64,000 bases of DNA from Pandoraea horticolens (GTDB lineage Bacteria > Pseudomonadota > Gammaproteobacteria > Burkholderiales > Burkholderiaceae). This document shows positions 9,148 through 18,783 of this stretch, piece after piece. Position 1 is the first letter of the stretch; every line of letters begins with the position of its first letter. A program made the position numbers and the translations under genes. The DNA is taken from positions 186,001-250,000 of the forward strand of contig NZ_CABPSM010000006.1 in assembly GCF_902459555.1 (NCBI RefSeq), read 5' to 3'. Under the pieces are notes generated by a model. It was not told the origin of the DNA and ran no database searches. It was given only the letters and a program-made list of their open reading frames with translations.

Positions 9148-9368
9148 TCAGGCTCCCCCCAATTCCGCAGCTTCGATCACCCGCGCACGATGCAGCGTAG
9201 GGGGAATACGTACGCGAAATTCCCCGCTGTAGCGATGCTCGGCGAGCCGTTCCGCCACTTTTTTGCCGCCTGCCAGCAAGTCGCCCCCTCGGTCACGACC
9301 TTCCTAATACCATCCAATGCATCTTCCGGCGACCGGGTGAGGCGATAGGTGTAGTGATTAGTGTTCAT
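9148..9368 (-). pseudogene. Broken HicB-family antitoxin gene
   Basis: Reading from an ATG at 9368, the frame gives MNTNHYTYRLTRSPED joined directly to ALDGIRKVVTEG. These are the start and the helix of HicB-type antitoxins with the roughly 30 residues normally between them missing. Near 9284-9289, in a run of five C, the family sequence moves to another frame, which continues DLLAGGKKVAERLAEHRYSGEFRVRIPP to RARVIEAAELGGA and a TGA at 9150-9148. So there is an internal deletion, a frameshift and a shortened C-terminus. No intact hicA toxin gene is visible beside it. The family call is from motif recognition. Confidence 0.72.
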
Positions 9369-9502
9369 GCTCCCTGCCTTCGAATTTGCGGATGGCATTC
9401 AACATCTGGCGCACCTGATAAACCAAGCCGCCGTTGTCCGAAAATTCTGGCCGCGCGCCGCGCCTGGACGCGCAAGCGTTCGAGCGTTCGTTATCTGCCC
9501 CC

Positions 9503-10231
9503 TCAATTCGCCGACGTCCACGCCTTCTCACGCAGCGTCGCGCGCAAGCGCGAGATCGCCTGGCTGTGCAACTGGCAGACGCGAGACTCGCTCACCTCGA
9601 GCACCGCGCCGATTTCGCGAAGGTTCAGCCCTTGCTCGTAGTACAGGCTCATCAGCAACTTCTCACGCTCCGGCAAGCGGTCGATGGCGTCGACGACGCC
9701 GCCGCGCAATCCCTCGTCGAGCAGCATCGTGAGCGGGTCGGCGCCCGGGTCCGAACAGATCCGGTCGATGAACGGCTCTTCGTCCGCCGCTTCGAAATCT
9801 TCGTAATAGATCAACTGGCAGCCGTGTACGTCCTGCAGCATTTGCTGGTACTCGGACAGCCCGATGGCCATCTCGCTGGCAATTTCGCTCTCCGACGGCC
9901 CCCGGCCCAGCCGTTGCTCCAGCCGCTGCACCGCCTGCTCGATCTGACGCGCCGTCTTGCGAATGCCGCGCGACGCCCAGTCCAACTCTCGCAACTCGTC
10001 GAGCATTGCCCCGCGAATGCGCTGGCTCGCGTACGTTTCGAACTGTGCGCCCTGCGTCTCCTGATACCGGTTCGACGCATCGAGCAGCCCCAGCATGCCG
10101 GCCTGAATCAGATCTTCCAGCTCCACGCTCGCTGGCAGCTTCGCCATCAATTGCAGCGCCAGACGGCGCACCAATGGTGCGTATTGGGTCAGCGTGTCGT
10201 TCGTGTCGACCTTCCCGCGCGCGGTATACAT
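9503..10231 (-). CDS. fliA: RNA polymerase sigma-28 factor FliA
   Basis: The 242-aa protein starts MYTARGKVDTNDTLTQYAPLV, preceded by GGAGGGAAAC; a 33-codon upstream extension is unsupported. Region 2 is LVRRLALQLMAKLPASVELEDLIQAGMLGLLDA. Region 3 follows (SQRIRGAMLDELRELDWASRGIRK). Region 4 is a helix-turn-helix (LLMSLYYEQGLNLREIGAVLEVSESRVCQLHSQAISRLR). FliA directs late flagellar and chemotaxis genes and is inhibited by FlgM, encoded nearby. It is last in the flhBAFG-fliA gene run. Confidence 0.97.
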   Translation of the reverse strand: MYTARGKVDTNDTLTQYAPLVRRLALQLMAKLPASVELEDLIQAGMLGLLDASNRYQETQGAQFETYASQRIRGAMLDELRELDWASRGIRKTARQIEQAVQRLEQRLGRGPSESEIASEMAIGLSEYQQMLQDVHGCQLIYYEDFEAADEEPFIDRICSDPGADPLTMLLDEGLRGGVVDAIDRLPEREKLLMSLYYEQGLNLREIGAVLEVSESRVCQLHSQAISRLRATLREKAWTSAN

Positions 10232-10268
10232 GTTTCCCTCCGCTTTCTCTCGACGCGTGCCGTGACGC

Positions 10269-11123
10269 TCAGACCGTGTGGGCGCTAAGCGCCCCCACAT
10301 CATGCACCAGCTCGCTGCCACGATCGGCACCGAGCGCCGCCGGGCCCGTCTCCCGCATAGCCAACGGCCAATGCATCACCTGTGCCGCCAACTGACGATA
10401 CGCCACCGCCGCCGGCGCCATGGGGAACGCATCGACCACCGTACGCATGAGATGCCGCGCCCGCATGACCTGCCGATCCACCGGCACATGGCCCGCCAGT
10501 TCCAGCGACACCGCCAGATAGTGGCTCGCCGTCGTTGCCAGATTGCGGCACACCACACGTGCCTCTATATCTTCCGCCCGATTCACCAGCACCCGAAATT
10601 GCGCCCGCGCATAGTCGAAATGCGCCTGCTTGATCCAGGAATATGCCCCCGTGATCGATGCGGGCTCGCGCCCGAGCACCACCATCACCTCATGCGCCTG
10701 TGCAGCCAGCGGGCTGAGCACCGCCCCGGCACGCGTGCAGTCGATGACCACGATGTCGGGCTCGCCCATCGTGAGCAGCGGCAACGCGCCCGACGGGTCG
10801 ATACGTTCGGGATGACGGTGCGCCACCGGCACCAGAACCACGTTGTCGCGCGTGTGGACACGAATCGCGTCAGACGACACGCGCCCGGCAAGCACGTCGT
10901 GGATGTCGCCGCGCAGCGTCAGGCCAAGGGCTGGCGCCGCATGCCCGCTCTCGTCGGCCAGCACGACATCCTGACCGTAATGGGCCAGCGCGCTGGCCAG
11001 ATTCAGAGCAACACTCGTCTGACCCGCTTCAGGCGCACTCCCCACCACCGCAACGATACGCGTAGTATGGCGCGCCACCAGGCGGCGCAGTCCCTCGGCT
11101 TGATCGATCACGAGTTTAACCAA
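10269..11123 (-). CDS. flhG: FlhG/FleN-like MinD-family ATPase homologue (degenerate nucleotide site)
   Basis: I place the start at a TTG (11123) overlapping the flhF stop, giving about 284 aa; an ATG at 11165 inside flhF is the alternative. Near the N-terminus is DQAEGLRRL, the DQAxxLR helix by which FlhG stimulates the FlhF GTPase. The MinD fold follows, but the P-loop reads GSAPEAGQTSVALNLA, lacking both lysines of the deviant Walker A motif (KGGxGKT). FlhG normally limits flagellar number and placement. Here it may act without ATP hydrolysis. It lies between flhF and fliA, as in other Burkholderiales. Confidence 0.87.
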   Translation of the reverse strand: MVKLVIDQAEGLRRLVARHTTRIVAVVGSAPEAGQTSVALNLASALAHYGQDVVLADESGHAAPALGLTLRGDIHDVLAGRVSSDAIRVHTRDNVVLVPVAHRHPERIDPSGALPLLTMGEPDIVVIDCTRAGAVLSPLAAQAHEVMVVLGREPASITGAYSWIKQAHFDYARAQFRVLVNRAEDIEARVVCRNLATTASHYLAVSLELAGHVPVDRQVMRARHLMRTVVDAFPMAPAAVAYRQLAAQVMHWPLAMRETGPAALGADRGSELVHDVGALSAHTV

Positions 11124-12378
11124 AGCAGGCCTCGCCTGAAGGTTGAGAGGACGCGAAGAGCCCACTGTAGTTGGGATCGACCCCGCGCACCACTGCCGGC
11201 AGGTCTTCCTCGGCCGGCACGAACGGCGAGCCCGTCACCGGCGCGGAGAGCGCCGTATCGATCAGGAACTCCCGGTCGGCAACGTGCAGATTTTCCGGCA
11301 CGCGCTGCCCCGTCGAAACGTAATGCACCGGCAAACGGTGACGAATCACCGTATCGAGCACCGAACCAAGATTAGTCGTCTCGTCGAGTTTCGTGAGAAT
11401 ACACCCGGCGAGATCGCCCCCGCCTTCCGCACTGGCGCTGCGATAGGCGTGCACCACTTCGTTGAGCGTGTCGCCATGACTCGTCGCGTTGAGCAACAGC
11501 AGACGCTGCACCGGGGTCTCCGCGCCGCATAGCATCGCGACCTGTTCGGGTACCGTGCGGTCGCGCTGGCTCATGCCCACCGTGTCGATCAGCACCATGT
11601 GCTTGTTGCGCAACTCGGTCAGCGCCAGACGCAAATCCGTGGCGTCCTTCACCGCATGCACCGTCACGCCGAGAATCTTGCCGTAGATGCGCAACTGCTC
11701 GTGTCCGCCGATACGATAGCTGTCGGTCGTGAGCAACGCGAGCTTCTCTGCGCCATGGCGCATCACGCAGCGCGCCGCGAGCTTGGCCGTCGTCGTGGTC
11801 TTGCCCACGCCGGTCGGGCCCATCAGCGCATACACACCGCCCCGGTCCATCAGGTCGTCTTCGTTCGGCATGATGGGCAGGTTGCGCTTGAGCGCTTGCT
11901 TCACCCAGTCGATGCCGTTCTCGCGATCGCTCCCCTCCGGCAGATGTTCGAGCAGCGCGCGGCCCAGTTGCGCCGAGAACCCGGCAGCGAGCAGCGTGCG
12001 CAGAATCTCGCCCTGCGCCGGCGAGCGGCGTTGCTTGTCGTTCCAGACCAGCCCCGCCACCTGCTCTTCGAGCAAGCCTCGCATACTCTGGAGTTCGCCC
12101 ATCATGGTCTGGGCGAATGCGTTCGCCGCAGCGGCGTCGTGTGCGTTCGCGACGGGTGTCGCAAAGATCGGCGCGTGTGCCGCCGGTCGGGGACGCGGCC
12201 GGTGCGTCGGCATGTCGCCGCCCGCGAGCGCGTCGAGATCTTCTTCCGCCAGCGCAACAATTTCCACGCCGTTGGCGACCGAGCGGTTGGACAACACGAC
12301 CGCATCGGGTCCGATTTCCTCGCGAATCTGGCGCAGTGCGTCGCGGCACGTGCCCGCAAAGAATTTCCGAATCTTCAC
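11116..12378 (-). CDS. flhF: Flagellar biosynthesis SRP-type GTPase FlhF
   Basis: This 420-aa protein has an N-terminal B domain (MKIRKFFAGTCRDALRQIREEIGPDAVVLSNR), a Pro/Ala/His-rich linker (residues about 55-90) and the N and G domains. The P-loop is GPTGVGKTTTTAKLA with Lys about 193; LIDTVGMSQRD is the G3 motif and LTKLDE the G4 motif. It is an SRP54-like GTPase that positions the flagellum at the membrane together with FlhG. The start overlaps the flhA stop by four bases (ATGA) and the end overlaps flhG, so the three are translationally linked. Confidence 0.96.
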   Translation of the reverse strand: MKIRKFFAGTCRDALRQIREEIGPDAVVLSNRSVANGVEIVALAEEDLDALAGGDMPTHRPRPRPAAHAPIFATPVANAHDAAAANAFAQTMMGELQSMRGLLEEQVAGLVWNDKQRRSPAQGEILRTLLAAGFSAQLGRALLEHLPEGSDRENGIDWVKQALKRNLPIMPNEDDLMDRGGVYALMGPTGVGKTTTTAKLAARCVMRHGAEKLALLTTDSYRIGGHEQLRIYGKILGVTVHAVKDATDLRLALTELRNKHMVLIDTVGMSQRDRTVPEQVAMLCGAETPVQRLLLLNATSHGDTLNEVVHAYRSASAEGGGDLAGCILTKLDETTNLGSVLDTVIRHRLPVHYVSTGQRVPENLHVADREFLIDTALSAPVTGSPFVPAEEDLPAVVRGVDPNYSGLFASSQPSGEACFG

Positions 12379-14480
12379 GCTTGACCTCCGATGAGTGCCG
12401 TCATTTTCACGTTCCGTGTGTCAGGCACTTCCGCATACGACAGAACCTTGAGCTGCGGCAGGCTGCGGCGCAAGAAGCGCGAGAGCAGCGAGCGCAGCGG
12501 ATGTTGAACCAGCAATACCGACGGCAGGCCCTGACGCTCCTGACGCGCCACCGCTGCCTGGGTTTCGCGCAGCAACGTGTCCGCGAGGCCCGGTTCGAGA
12601 CCGGTGCCTCCGCCTGCGGACAATGCCTGCGTGAGAATTCGTTCGAGATTGGCGTCGAGCCCGACCACTTCGAGATCGCCGCTGCCCGGGAACACGCTTT
12701 GCGTGATCGCCCGGCCCAGCGACAGGCGCACCAGCGCCGTGAGGTCGTAGGGGTCCTGCACGCGCGCGCCATGCTCGGCAATGGTATCGATGATCGTGCG
12801 CATGTCGCGAATCGGCACCTGCTCCTCGAGCAGGTTCTGCAACACCTTCTGCAACGTGGTGAGCGTGACGGTCTTCGGCACCAGATCTTCGATGAGCTTG
12901 GGCGCGTCCTTGCCGATGCGCTCGATGAGCTGCTGCACTTCCTGGCGCCCCAGCAACTCGTGAGAGTGGGCGTTGATCAAGTGGTTCAGGTGTGTAGCCA
13001 CCACGGTACCGGCATCAACCACCGTGTACCCATAGGCCTGCGCCTGATCTCGCTGACCGACGTCGATCCAGATGGCGGGCAGGCCGAACGCCGGGTCGCG
13101 CGTCGGCGTGCCTTGCAGCGGCGCCGTGACCTGCCCCGGATCGATGGCGAGCAATTGGCCCGGATACGCTTCGCCCTCGCCGATGGTCACGCCCTTGAGC
13201 GTGATGCGGTATTGATTCGGGCGCAGTTCCAGATTGTCGCGAATGTGAACGACCGGCGCGAGGAAACCGATTTCCTGCGCGAATTTCTTGCGGATGCCCT
13301 TGATACGCTTGAGCAACTCGCCGTCCTGATTGCGGTCGACGAGCGGAATGAGGCGATAGCCGACTTCCAGTCCCAGCGGATCGACGAGCGCCACGTCGTC
13401 CCACGAGGCTTCGGCCACTTCGGCCGGCGCGGTGGCAGCCACCGGTGTGGGACGCGCCGCCTGTTGCTTGGCCGCCTCGGCCTTGCGAAACTGCCAGCGC
13501 GCGAGGGCGCCGAGCCCGATCGCCAGCAACAGGAAGGCGAAGTGCGGCATGCCGGGGATCAACCCCATCAGGCCGAGAATCGCGGCCGTGATGCCGAGCA
13601 CACGCGGATTGCTGAACAGTTGCGAGACGACCTGCTGGCCGACGTCTTCGTCGGTCGCCACACGAGAGACAACCACACCGGCGGCCGTCGAGATCACCAG
13701 CGCCGGGATCTGGGCGACGAGCCCGTCGCCGATGGTCAGCAACGTGTAGTTCTTGGCGGCGAGGCCGATGTCCAGTCCGTGCTGAACCACGCCGACGATC
13801 AGGCCGCCGACGATGTTGATGACCATGATGAGCAGACCGGCCACCGCGTCGCCGCGCACGAACTTCGATGCGCCGTCCATCGAGCCGTAGAAGTCGGCCT
13901 CCTGCGCGATCACCGAGCGGCGCTTGCGCGCTTCCTCTTCGCCGATCAGGCCGGCGTTCAGATCGGCGTCGATGGCCATCTGCTTACCGGGCATCGCATC
14001 GAGCGTGAAGCGCGCGCCAACTTCGGCGATACGCCCTGCCCCCTTCGTAATCACCATGAAGTTGATGACCACGAGGATGATGAACACCACGATACCGACG
14101 GCGTAATTGCCGCCCACCAGGAAGTGGCCGAACGCTTCGATCACCTTGCCCGCAGCGTCCGGGCCCGTGTGGCCTTCGAGCAGCACCACGCGGGTAGACG
14201 CCACGTTCAGCGACAGCCGCAGCAGCGTAGAGAACAACAGCACGCTCGGAAACGCCGCGAAGTCGAGCGGCTTTTGCGTGTACATGCTCACCAGCAGCAC
14301 CATCACCGCCAGGGCGATGTTGAAGGTGAACAGCAGATCCAGGATGAACGGTGGCAGCGGGAGGATCATCATGCCCAAAATCATGATGATCAGCACCGGC
14401 GCGGCGAGCGACTTCAGACTGCCGCCGAGGAGCACTTGCGACGAGCGCAGCCACTGGTTCGCGCGAGGGTTGAGGTTCAT
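12375..14480 (-). CDS. flhA: Flagellar export gate protein FlhA
   Basis: At 701 aa this has the family length. About eight membrane segments occupy the first 320 residues, including the FHIPEP signature region (YTQKPLDFAAFPSVLLFSTLLRLSLNVASTR). The large cytoplasmic domain contains LGLEVGYRLIPLVD and the C-terminal AEVPDTRNVKM. FlhA forms the nonameric ring of the flagellar type III export gate that docks chaperone-substrate complexes and uses the proton motive force. It lies three bases after flhB and overlaps flhF. Confidence 0.98.
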   Translation of the reverse strand: MNLNPRANQWLRSSQVLLGGSLKSLAAPVLIIMILGMMILPLPPFILDLLFTFNIALAVMVLLVSMYTQKPLDFAAFPSVLLFSTLLRLSLNVASTRVVLLEGHTGPDAAGKVIEAFGHFLVGGNYAVGIVVFIILVVINFMVITKGAGRIAEVGARFTLDAMPGKQMAIDADLNAGLIGEEEARKRRSVIAQEADFYGSMDGASKFVRGDAVAGLLIMVINIVGGLIVGVVQHGLDIGLAAKNYTLLTIGDGLVAQIPALVISTAAGVVVSRVATDEDVGQQVVSQLFSNPRVLGITAAILGLMGLIPGMPHFAFLLLAIGLGALARWQFRKAEAAKQQAARPTPVAATAPAEVAEASWDDVALVDPLGLEVGYRLIPLVDRNQDGELLKRIKGIRKKFAQEIGFLAPVVHIRDNLELRPNQYRITLKGVTIGEGEAYPGQLLAIDPGQVTAPLQGTPTRDPAFGLPAIWIDVGQRDQAQAYGYTVVDAGTVVATHLNHLINAHSHELLGRQEVQQLIERIGKDAPKLIEDLVPKTVTLTTLQKVLQNLLEEQVPIRDMRTIIDTIAEHGARVQDPYDLTALVRLSLGRAITQSVFPGSGDLEVVGLDANLERILTQALSAGGGTGLEPGLADTLLRETQAAVARQERQGLPSVLLVQHPLRSLLSRFLRRSLPQLKVLSYAEVPDTRNVKMTALIGGQA

Positions 14481-14483
14481 TCG

Positions 14484-15635
14484 TTACACTCGTTTCGGCC
14501 CGGCGCGCCGCGGCGCGTCGAGTTCGGCCGGCACCGACAGGTCGGACGGAACGCTTGGCTCCATGCCCCCTTCGGTACGCCAGCGGCGAAGCTGGAAGAC
14601 CCACGCGAGCACTTCGGCCACGGCCGTGTACAGCGTGGCCGGGATTTCGTGGCCGATCTCCACGTGCGCATGCAGCGCACGCGCGAGCGGCGGGGCTTCG
14701 AGAATCGGGATGTTGTGCTCCGCACCCAACTCACGGATGCGCTGCGCCACCAGATCGGTGCCCTTGGCCAGCACGCGCGGCGCGCGCATGTTGTCCTTGT
14801 ATTCGAGGGCGACGGCAAAGTGCGTCGGGTTGGTCACGATCACGTCGGCCTTGGGCACGTCCTGCATCATGCGGCGGCGCGCGGTCTGACGCTGCAACTG
14901 ACGGATGTGCGCCTTAAGGTGCGGATCGCCTTCCGATTCCTTGTTTTCCTGACGCACTTCCTCTTTGGTCATGCGCAGCTTCTTGTAGTGCTGCCAGAGC
15001 TGGAAGGGAATGTCGATGGCCGCCACCAGCAGCAGCGACGCCACGATGAACGCGCAGCACACCACGATCAACTCGCCCACGTGGGGCAGCGCCGCCCGCG
15101 GCGACTGGGTCATCAGTCCCATCACGGCGTCTTTATCGCGCGCAATCGCCCAGTAGGCCACCGCCCCGACCAGAAGTGTCTTCGCCACCGCCTTGACCAG
15201 TTCGACCAGGCCTTGCGTGGAAAACATTCGGCCAAGCCCCTTGAGCGGGTTCAGCCGGCCAAAGTTGGGGGCCAGCGACTTGGTCGTGAAGAGCCAGCCG
15301 CCCAGCGCCATCGGGGCAGCGATCGCCGCGAGCACCAGCAAGCCGAGCAGCGGCGCGATGGCGACGAGGGCGTCGGCGCCCGAGTGGGCGGCGTTGGAAA
15401 GCATGCGGTGGGTGTCGAGCGCGGTGCCTGGCTCGAACGCCATGCCGTGACGCATGAGCTGTGCGAAACCCTGCGAGATCCGGTCGGCCGTCATCCACAG
15501 GCCGGCCACCCCGGCCGCCAGCAAGGCGAACGTGGAAAGCTCGCGAGAACGCGCAACCTGCCCCTCCTCGCGCGCCTTTTCAAGACGCCGGGGGGACGCA
15601 GGTTCCGACTTTTCGAGATCGCTTTCCTCAGCCAT
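14484..15635 (-). CDS. flhB: Flagellar export switch protein FlhB
   Basis: This 383-aa protein begins with the charged MAEESDLEKSEPASPRRLEKAREEGQVARSREL, which is diagnostic. Four membrane segments lie between about residues 35 and 210. The cytoplasmic domain contains the autocleavage motif NPTH (residues 269-272, in VIVTNPTHFAVALEY). Cleavage between Asn and Pro switches export from rod/hook to filament substrates. It is the first gene of the flhB-flhA-flhF-flhG-fliA run. Confidence 0.97.
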   Translation of the reverse strand: MAEESDLEKSEPASPRRLEKAREEGQVARSRELSTFALLAAGVAGLWMTADRISQGFAQLMRHGMAFEPGTALDTHRMLSNAAHSGADALVAIAPLLGLLVLAAIAAPMALGGWLFTTKSLAPNFGRLNPLKGLGRMFSTQGLVELVKAVAKTLLVGAVAYWAIARDKDAVMGLMTQSPRAALPHVGELIVVCCAFIVASLLLVAAIDIPFQLWQHYKKLRMTKEEVRQENKESEGDPHLKAHIRQLQRQTARRRMMQDVPKADVIVTNPTHFAVALEYKDNMRAPRVLAKGTDLVAQRIRELGAEHNIPILEAPPLARALHAHVEIGHEIPATLYTAVAEVLAWVFQLRRWRTEGGMEPSVPSDLSVPAELDAPRRAGPKRV

Positions 15636-15821
15636 GCCCTATCCACTGCGGGCGGACGAACCCACCCTATCGCGACTGATTATGGCCGTAACCGTCAAGT
15701 CACAAAGGGGGGAATAGAGGCGGGATTGGGCGGTATTTCGTGACAGCGGCCGAACGAGGCCGGCGCCGGGGCCGAAAACCCACGCCCGCCAAGCCGGTCA
15801 GCCGGCTGGCGAGGCGCTCAC

Positions 15822-16496
15822 TCAGAAGCCGAGGCTGGCGAGCAGGTCGTCGACCTGGCCCTGATCGGCCACGATGTCGGTGCGACCTTCCTTCTTGATC
15901 TGCGGCCCGTTGAGCAGCGAATCTTCAGCCTCCTTGCGCTTCTCCGGAGGCATGTTGTCGAGCAGCGTCTGGAGCAGATGCTTCTCGATCTCCTGCACGA
16001 CCTCCATGATCTTCTTGATGACCTGGCCGGTCAGATCCTGGAAATCCTGCGCCATCATGATTTCCATCAGATGGTTGTTGGTCGCGCGGGTGTCTTCGGG
16101 CACGCGGCGCAGATAGGTGCGTGTCTCGAGGACGAGCTTGCGTGCGTCTTCGAGTTCGAGCGGCTCGTCGAACCACTTGGCCCAGCGCTCGTCGAGCGCG
16201 TTGGCGTCCGCTTCGAGGCGATCCTGAAGAGGCTTGGCCAGTTCGATGGCCGTGAGCGCCCGCACCGCCGCCTGCTCGGTCATGGTGGCGACGTAGTTCA
16301 GGCGGTCGCGCGCATCGGGAATTGCCTCGGCAGCCTGCTCGAGTTGCTTGTCCAGCCCCAGTTCACGCAGGTTGTCGCGCAGCATGCGCGTCAACTGTCC
16401 GATGCGCATGAGCATGCGCTCGGCGGGGTCCGCCTCGCCGGTCACGTGAGCGCCATTGGGCTCACCCGGCCATTCAGTGCTCGCCTCGTGGGTCAC
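15822..16496 (-). CDS. cheZ: CheY-P phosphatase CheZ
   Basis: This 224-aa protein dephosphorylates CheY. The core helix holds MAQDFQDLTGQVIKKIMEVVQEIEKHLLQ, with the catalytic Gln in the DLTGQ segment. The C-terminal tail DQGQVDDLLASLGF is the CheY-binding helix, as in E. coli. It starts two bases after the cheY stop and ends the cheR-D-B-Y-Z run. The spacer between it and flhB holds no gene. Confidence 0.97.
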   Translation of the reverse strand: MTHEASTEWPGEPNGAHVTGEADPAERMLMRIGQLTRMLRDNLRELGLDKQLEQAAEAIPDARDRLNYVATMTEQAAVRALTAIELAKPLQDRLEADANALDERWAKWFDEPLELEDARKLVLETRTYLRRVPEDTRATNNHLMEIMMAQDFQDLTGQVIKKIMEVVQEIEKHLLQTLLDNMPPEKRKEAEDSLLNGPQIKKEGRTDIVADQGQVDDLLASLGF

Positions 16497-16498
16497 GC

Positions 16499-16897
16499 TC
16501 AGGCCCCCGTCTTGTCCATTTTCTCGAAGATCTTGCCCAGCTTTTCATCCAGGGTCGCCGCCGTGAACGGCTTGACCACATACCCGCTCGCCCCTGCCTG
16601 GGCGGCAGCGATGATGTTTTCCTTCTTCGCTTCGGCCGTCACCATCAGCACCGGCAGCTTCGAGAGGTTCGGATCGGCACGGATCTGCTGGAGCATCGTC
16701 AGGCCGTCCATGTTCGGCATGTTCCAGTCCGAGACCACGAATTCGAAGTTGCCGCCGCGCAGTTTGGCCAGCGCCGCAGCACCGTCTTCCGCTTCGTCGA
16801 CATTGGAGAAACCCAGTTCCTTGAGCAGGTTTCGCACAATCCGGCGCATCGTCGGAAAATCGTCGACGACCAGGAATTTCATGTTCTTGTCTATCAT
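16499..16897 (-). CDS. cheY: Chemotaxis response regulator CheY
   Basis: The start at 16897 gives [29 protein letters not shown] (132 aa), with a GGAG ribosome site five bases upstream; the longer frame is not family-like. The phospho-acceptor Asp57, Thr87 and Lys109 fall at the same numbers as in E. coli CheY, along with the D12-D13 acid pair. When phosphorylated by CheA it binds FliM and changes motor direction. It sits beside cheZ, its phosphatase. A second CheY-type gene lies near cheA. Confidence 0.97.
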   Translation of the reverse strand: MIDKNMKFLVVDDFPTMRRIVRNLLKELGFSNVDEAEDGAAALAKLRGGNFEFVVSDWNMPNMDGLTMLQQIRADPNLSKLPVLMVTAEAKKENIIAAAQAGASGYVVKPFTAATLDEKLGKIFEKMDKTGA

Positions 16898-17031
16898 CAT
16901 TACTCCAATTCGGCCGGCGCCCCTCGGGGGCCGGCGATATTCATGGGCAAATTCCGCCGCCACTCAGTGCCCTGAGTGTGCCCGCAAATCCATACGGATC
17001 ATACGGCGAAAAAACGCCAAAAAGCGCCCTA

Positions 17032-18111
17032 CTATACTCGTTGGGTGCGTTCGCCAAATTTCGCGACCTGATGCAGCACTTTGCGGGCCATTTCGTGCAA
17101 CGGCACCACCTCTTCTGCGCCACCCATCGCAATGGCCTCGCGCGGCATGCCGAACACGATACAGCTCGCTTCGTCCTGCGCGAAGGTATATGCACCGGCC
17201 TGGCGCATTTCCACGAGACCGGCCGCGCCGTCGCGGCCCATACCCGTGAGAATGACCCCGATCGCGTTGCGCCCGGCATGCACGGCCGCGGAGCGAAACA
17301 ATACATCGACCGACGGCCGATGTCGATTCACCGGCGGTGCCGGGTCGAGCAAGGCCACATAGTTCGCGCCGCTGCGCGAGAGCTGCAAGTGAGTATCGCC
17401 GCCCGGCGCGATGTACGCGTGGCCCGGCAACACACGCTCGCCATGCTCGGCTTCCTTCACCGTGATGCGGCACAGGCCGTTCAGGCGCTGCGCGAACGAC
17501 TTGGTGAAACCGGCCGGCATATGCTGGGTAATCAGAATCGCCGGGGCATCCGGCGGCATCGGCACCAGCACCTCTCGAATCGCTTCGGTGCCGCCCGTCG
17601 ACGCGCCGATGATAATCAGCTTCTCCGTCGACACCAGCGGGTTGCGCAACATCGGCGCCGCTTCGATCGGTACGGGCGCCGCGCTCTTGGGCGGGGCGCT
17701 ACGCACCCGGGCACGGGCGGCCGCACGAATCTTGTCGGCGATCATCTCGCCGTATTCGAGCATGCCGTCGCGAATTCCCAGGCGCGGCTTGGTCACGAAG
17801 TCCACCGCGCCGAGTTCGAGCGCACGCAGCGTGACTTCCGAGCCGCGCTCGGTCAGCGACGACACCATGAGCACCGGCATCGGACGCAGGCGCATGAGCT
17901 TCTCAAGGAAGTCCAGCCCGTCCATGCGCGGCATTTCGACGTCGAGCGTGAGCACGTCCGGGTTGTACTGCTTGATTAGGTCGCGCGCCACGAGCGGATC
18001 GGGTGCGGTCGCCACAACGGTCATGTCCGGTTGCGCATTGATGATCTCGGTCATCAGACTGCGTACGAGTGCGGAATCGTCCACGCACAGGACTTTGATT
18101 GGTTCGCTCAA
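17032..18111 (-). CDS. cheB: Chemotaxis protein-glutamate methylesterase/deamidase CheB
   Basis: This 359-aa protein has an N-terminal receiver ([10 protein letters not shown]; phospho-Asp57 in [13 protein letters not shown] and KP motifs downstream) joined by an Ala/Pro linker to the methylesterase domain. The catalytic triad is visible as Ser171 (GASTGG), His197 (TQHMP) and Asp294 (GMGRDGAAG). It removes methyl groups from chemoreceptors to reset sensitivity. The start overlaps the cheD stop (ATGA). Confidence 0.97.
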   Translation of the reverse strand: MSEPIKVLCVDDSALVRSLMTEIINAQPDMTVVATAPDPLVARDLIKQYNPDVLTLDVEMPRMDGLDFLEKLMRLRPMPVLMVSSLTERGSEVTLRALELGAVDFVTKPRLGIRDGMLEYGEMIADKIRAAARARVRSAPPKSAAPVPIEAAPMLRNPLVSTEKLIIIGASTGGTEAIREVLVPMPPDAPAILITQHMPAGFTKSFAQRLNGLCRITVKEAEHGERVLPGHAYIAPGGDTHLQLSRSGANYVALLDPAPPVNRHRPSVDVLFRSAAVHAGRNAIGVILTGMGRDGAAGLVEMRQAGAYTFAQDEASCIVFGMPREAIAMGGAEEVVPLHEMARKVLHQVAKFGERTQRV

Positions 18112-18782
18112 GCCTCCTCCATTTGTCGGTTGTCAGGCCCCGGCCGAGGCTTGGCATTTCTGGCCGGTGGCGCAAAGAGTTCTACGGAGCCCCGTACTTC
18201 GCGTGTGCGCAAACGCTGCGCATACGCCTGTTCCCGCTGGACGATGGCCGGATCTCCCCGGTCGCCCAGCTTCTTGACCATCACCCGCCCGGTGCGCGGT
18301 AAAAAGCACACCTTGCGCGGATGCGGTCCGAGCAAATCCTGCGCCGTGACGCGAATCTGCTCCATCTCGAGATAGCGCAACACGAAGTTCGCATTGCGAT
18401 CGCCGATGTTCAGTGTGGTCATGCCCGCCAGCACCGCGCCGCCACCGAAGACTTTCGCTTCGAGACGTTCGCGCTTTGCGCCGAGCTTGATCAGCTCGTT
18501 GATGAGCATTTCCATGGCGTATGCGCCGTAACGCATGGACGCCGAGAGTATACGGTCGCGCTCGCTTTCGCCATCGTCCGGCAGCATGAAATGGTTCATG
18601 CCGCCGATACCCGTGACGCTGTCGCGCACGCATGCAGCCACACACGAACCAAGCACCGTCACGAGCATGATGTCCTCGGTCGTGACGTAATACTCCGACG
18701 GCAGCAATTTCACCGCCTGCGTGTTGAACGCATTGTCGAAGTAATGGTTGGTCGCGAGCGCTTCGGCCAGTGGTTGCGCCAT
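18108..18782 (-). CDS. cheD: Chemoreceptor glutamine deamidase CheD
   Basis: The start [17 protein letters not shown] at 18782 overlaps nothing and lies one base from the cheR stop; a longer frame would run into cheR. The 224-aa protein has the catalytic Cys in [13 protein letters not shown] and the His in [11 protein letters not shown], then [27 protein letters not shown], the standard CheD core. It deamidates receptor glutamines. It overlaps cheB by four bases. No cheC was seen; the system instead carries cheZ. Confidence 0.95.
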   Translation of the reverse strand: MAQPLAEALATNHYFDNAFNTQAVKLLPSEYYVTTEDIMLVTVLGSCVAACVRDSVTGIGGMNHFMLPDDGESERDRILSASMRYGAYAMEMLINELIKLGAKRERLEAKVFGGGAVLAGMTTLNIGDRNANFVLRYLEMEQIRVTAQDLLGPHPRKVCFLPRTGRVMVKKLGDRGDPAIVQREQAYAQRLRTREVRGSVELFAPPARNAKPRPGPDNRQMEEA

Positions 18783-18783
18783 G

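Noticed and set aside
12117-15743. A 1208-codon plus-strand frame antisense to flhA and flhB
   Set aside because: It is a shadow of high-GC coding on the other strand, rich in Arg/His with no domains; similar giant antisense frames lie opposite most genes here.
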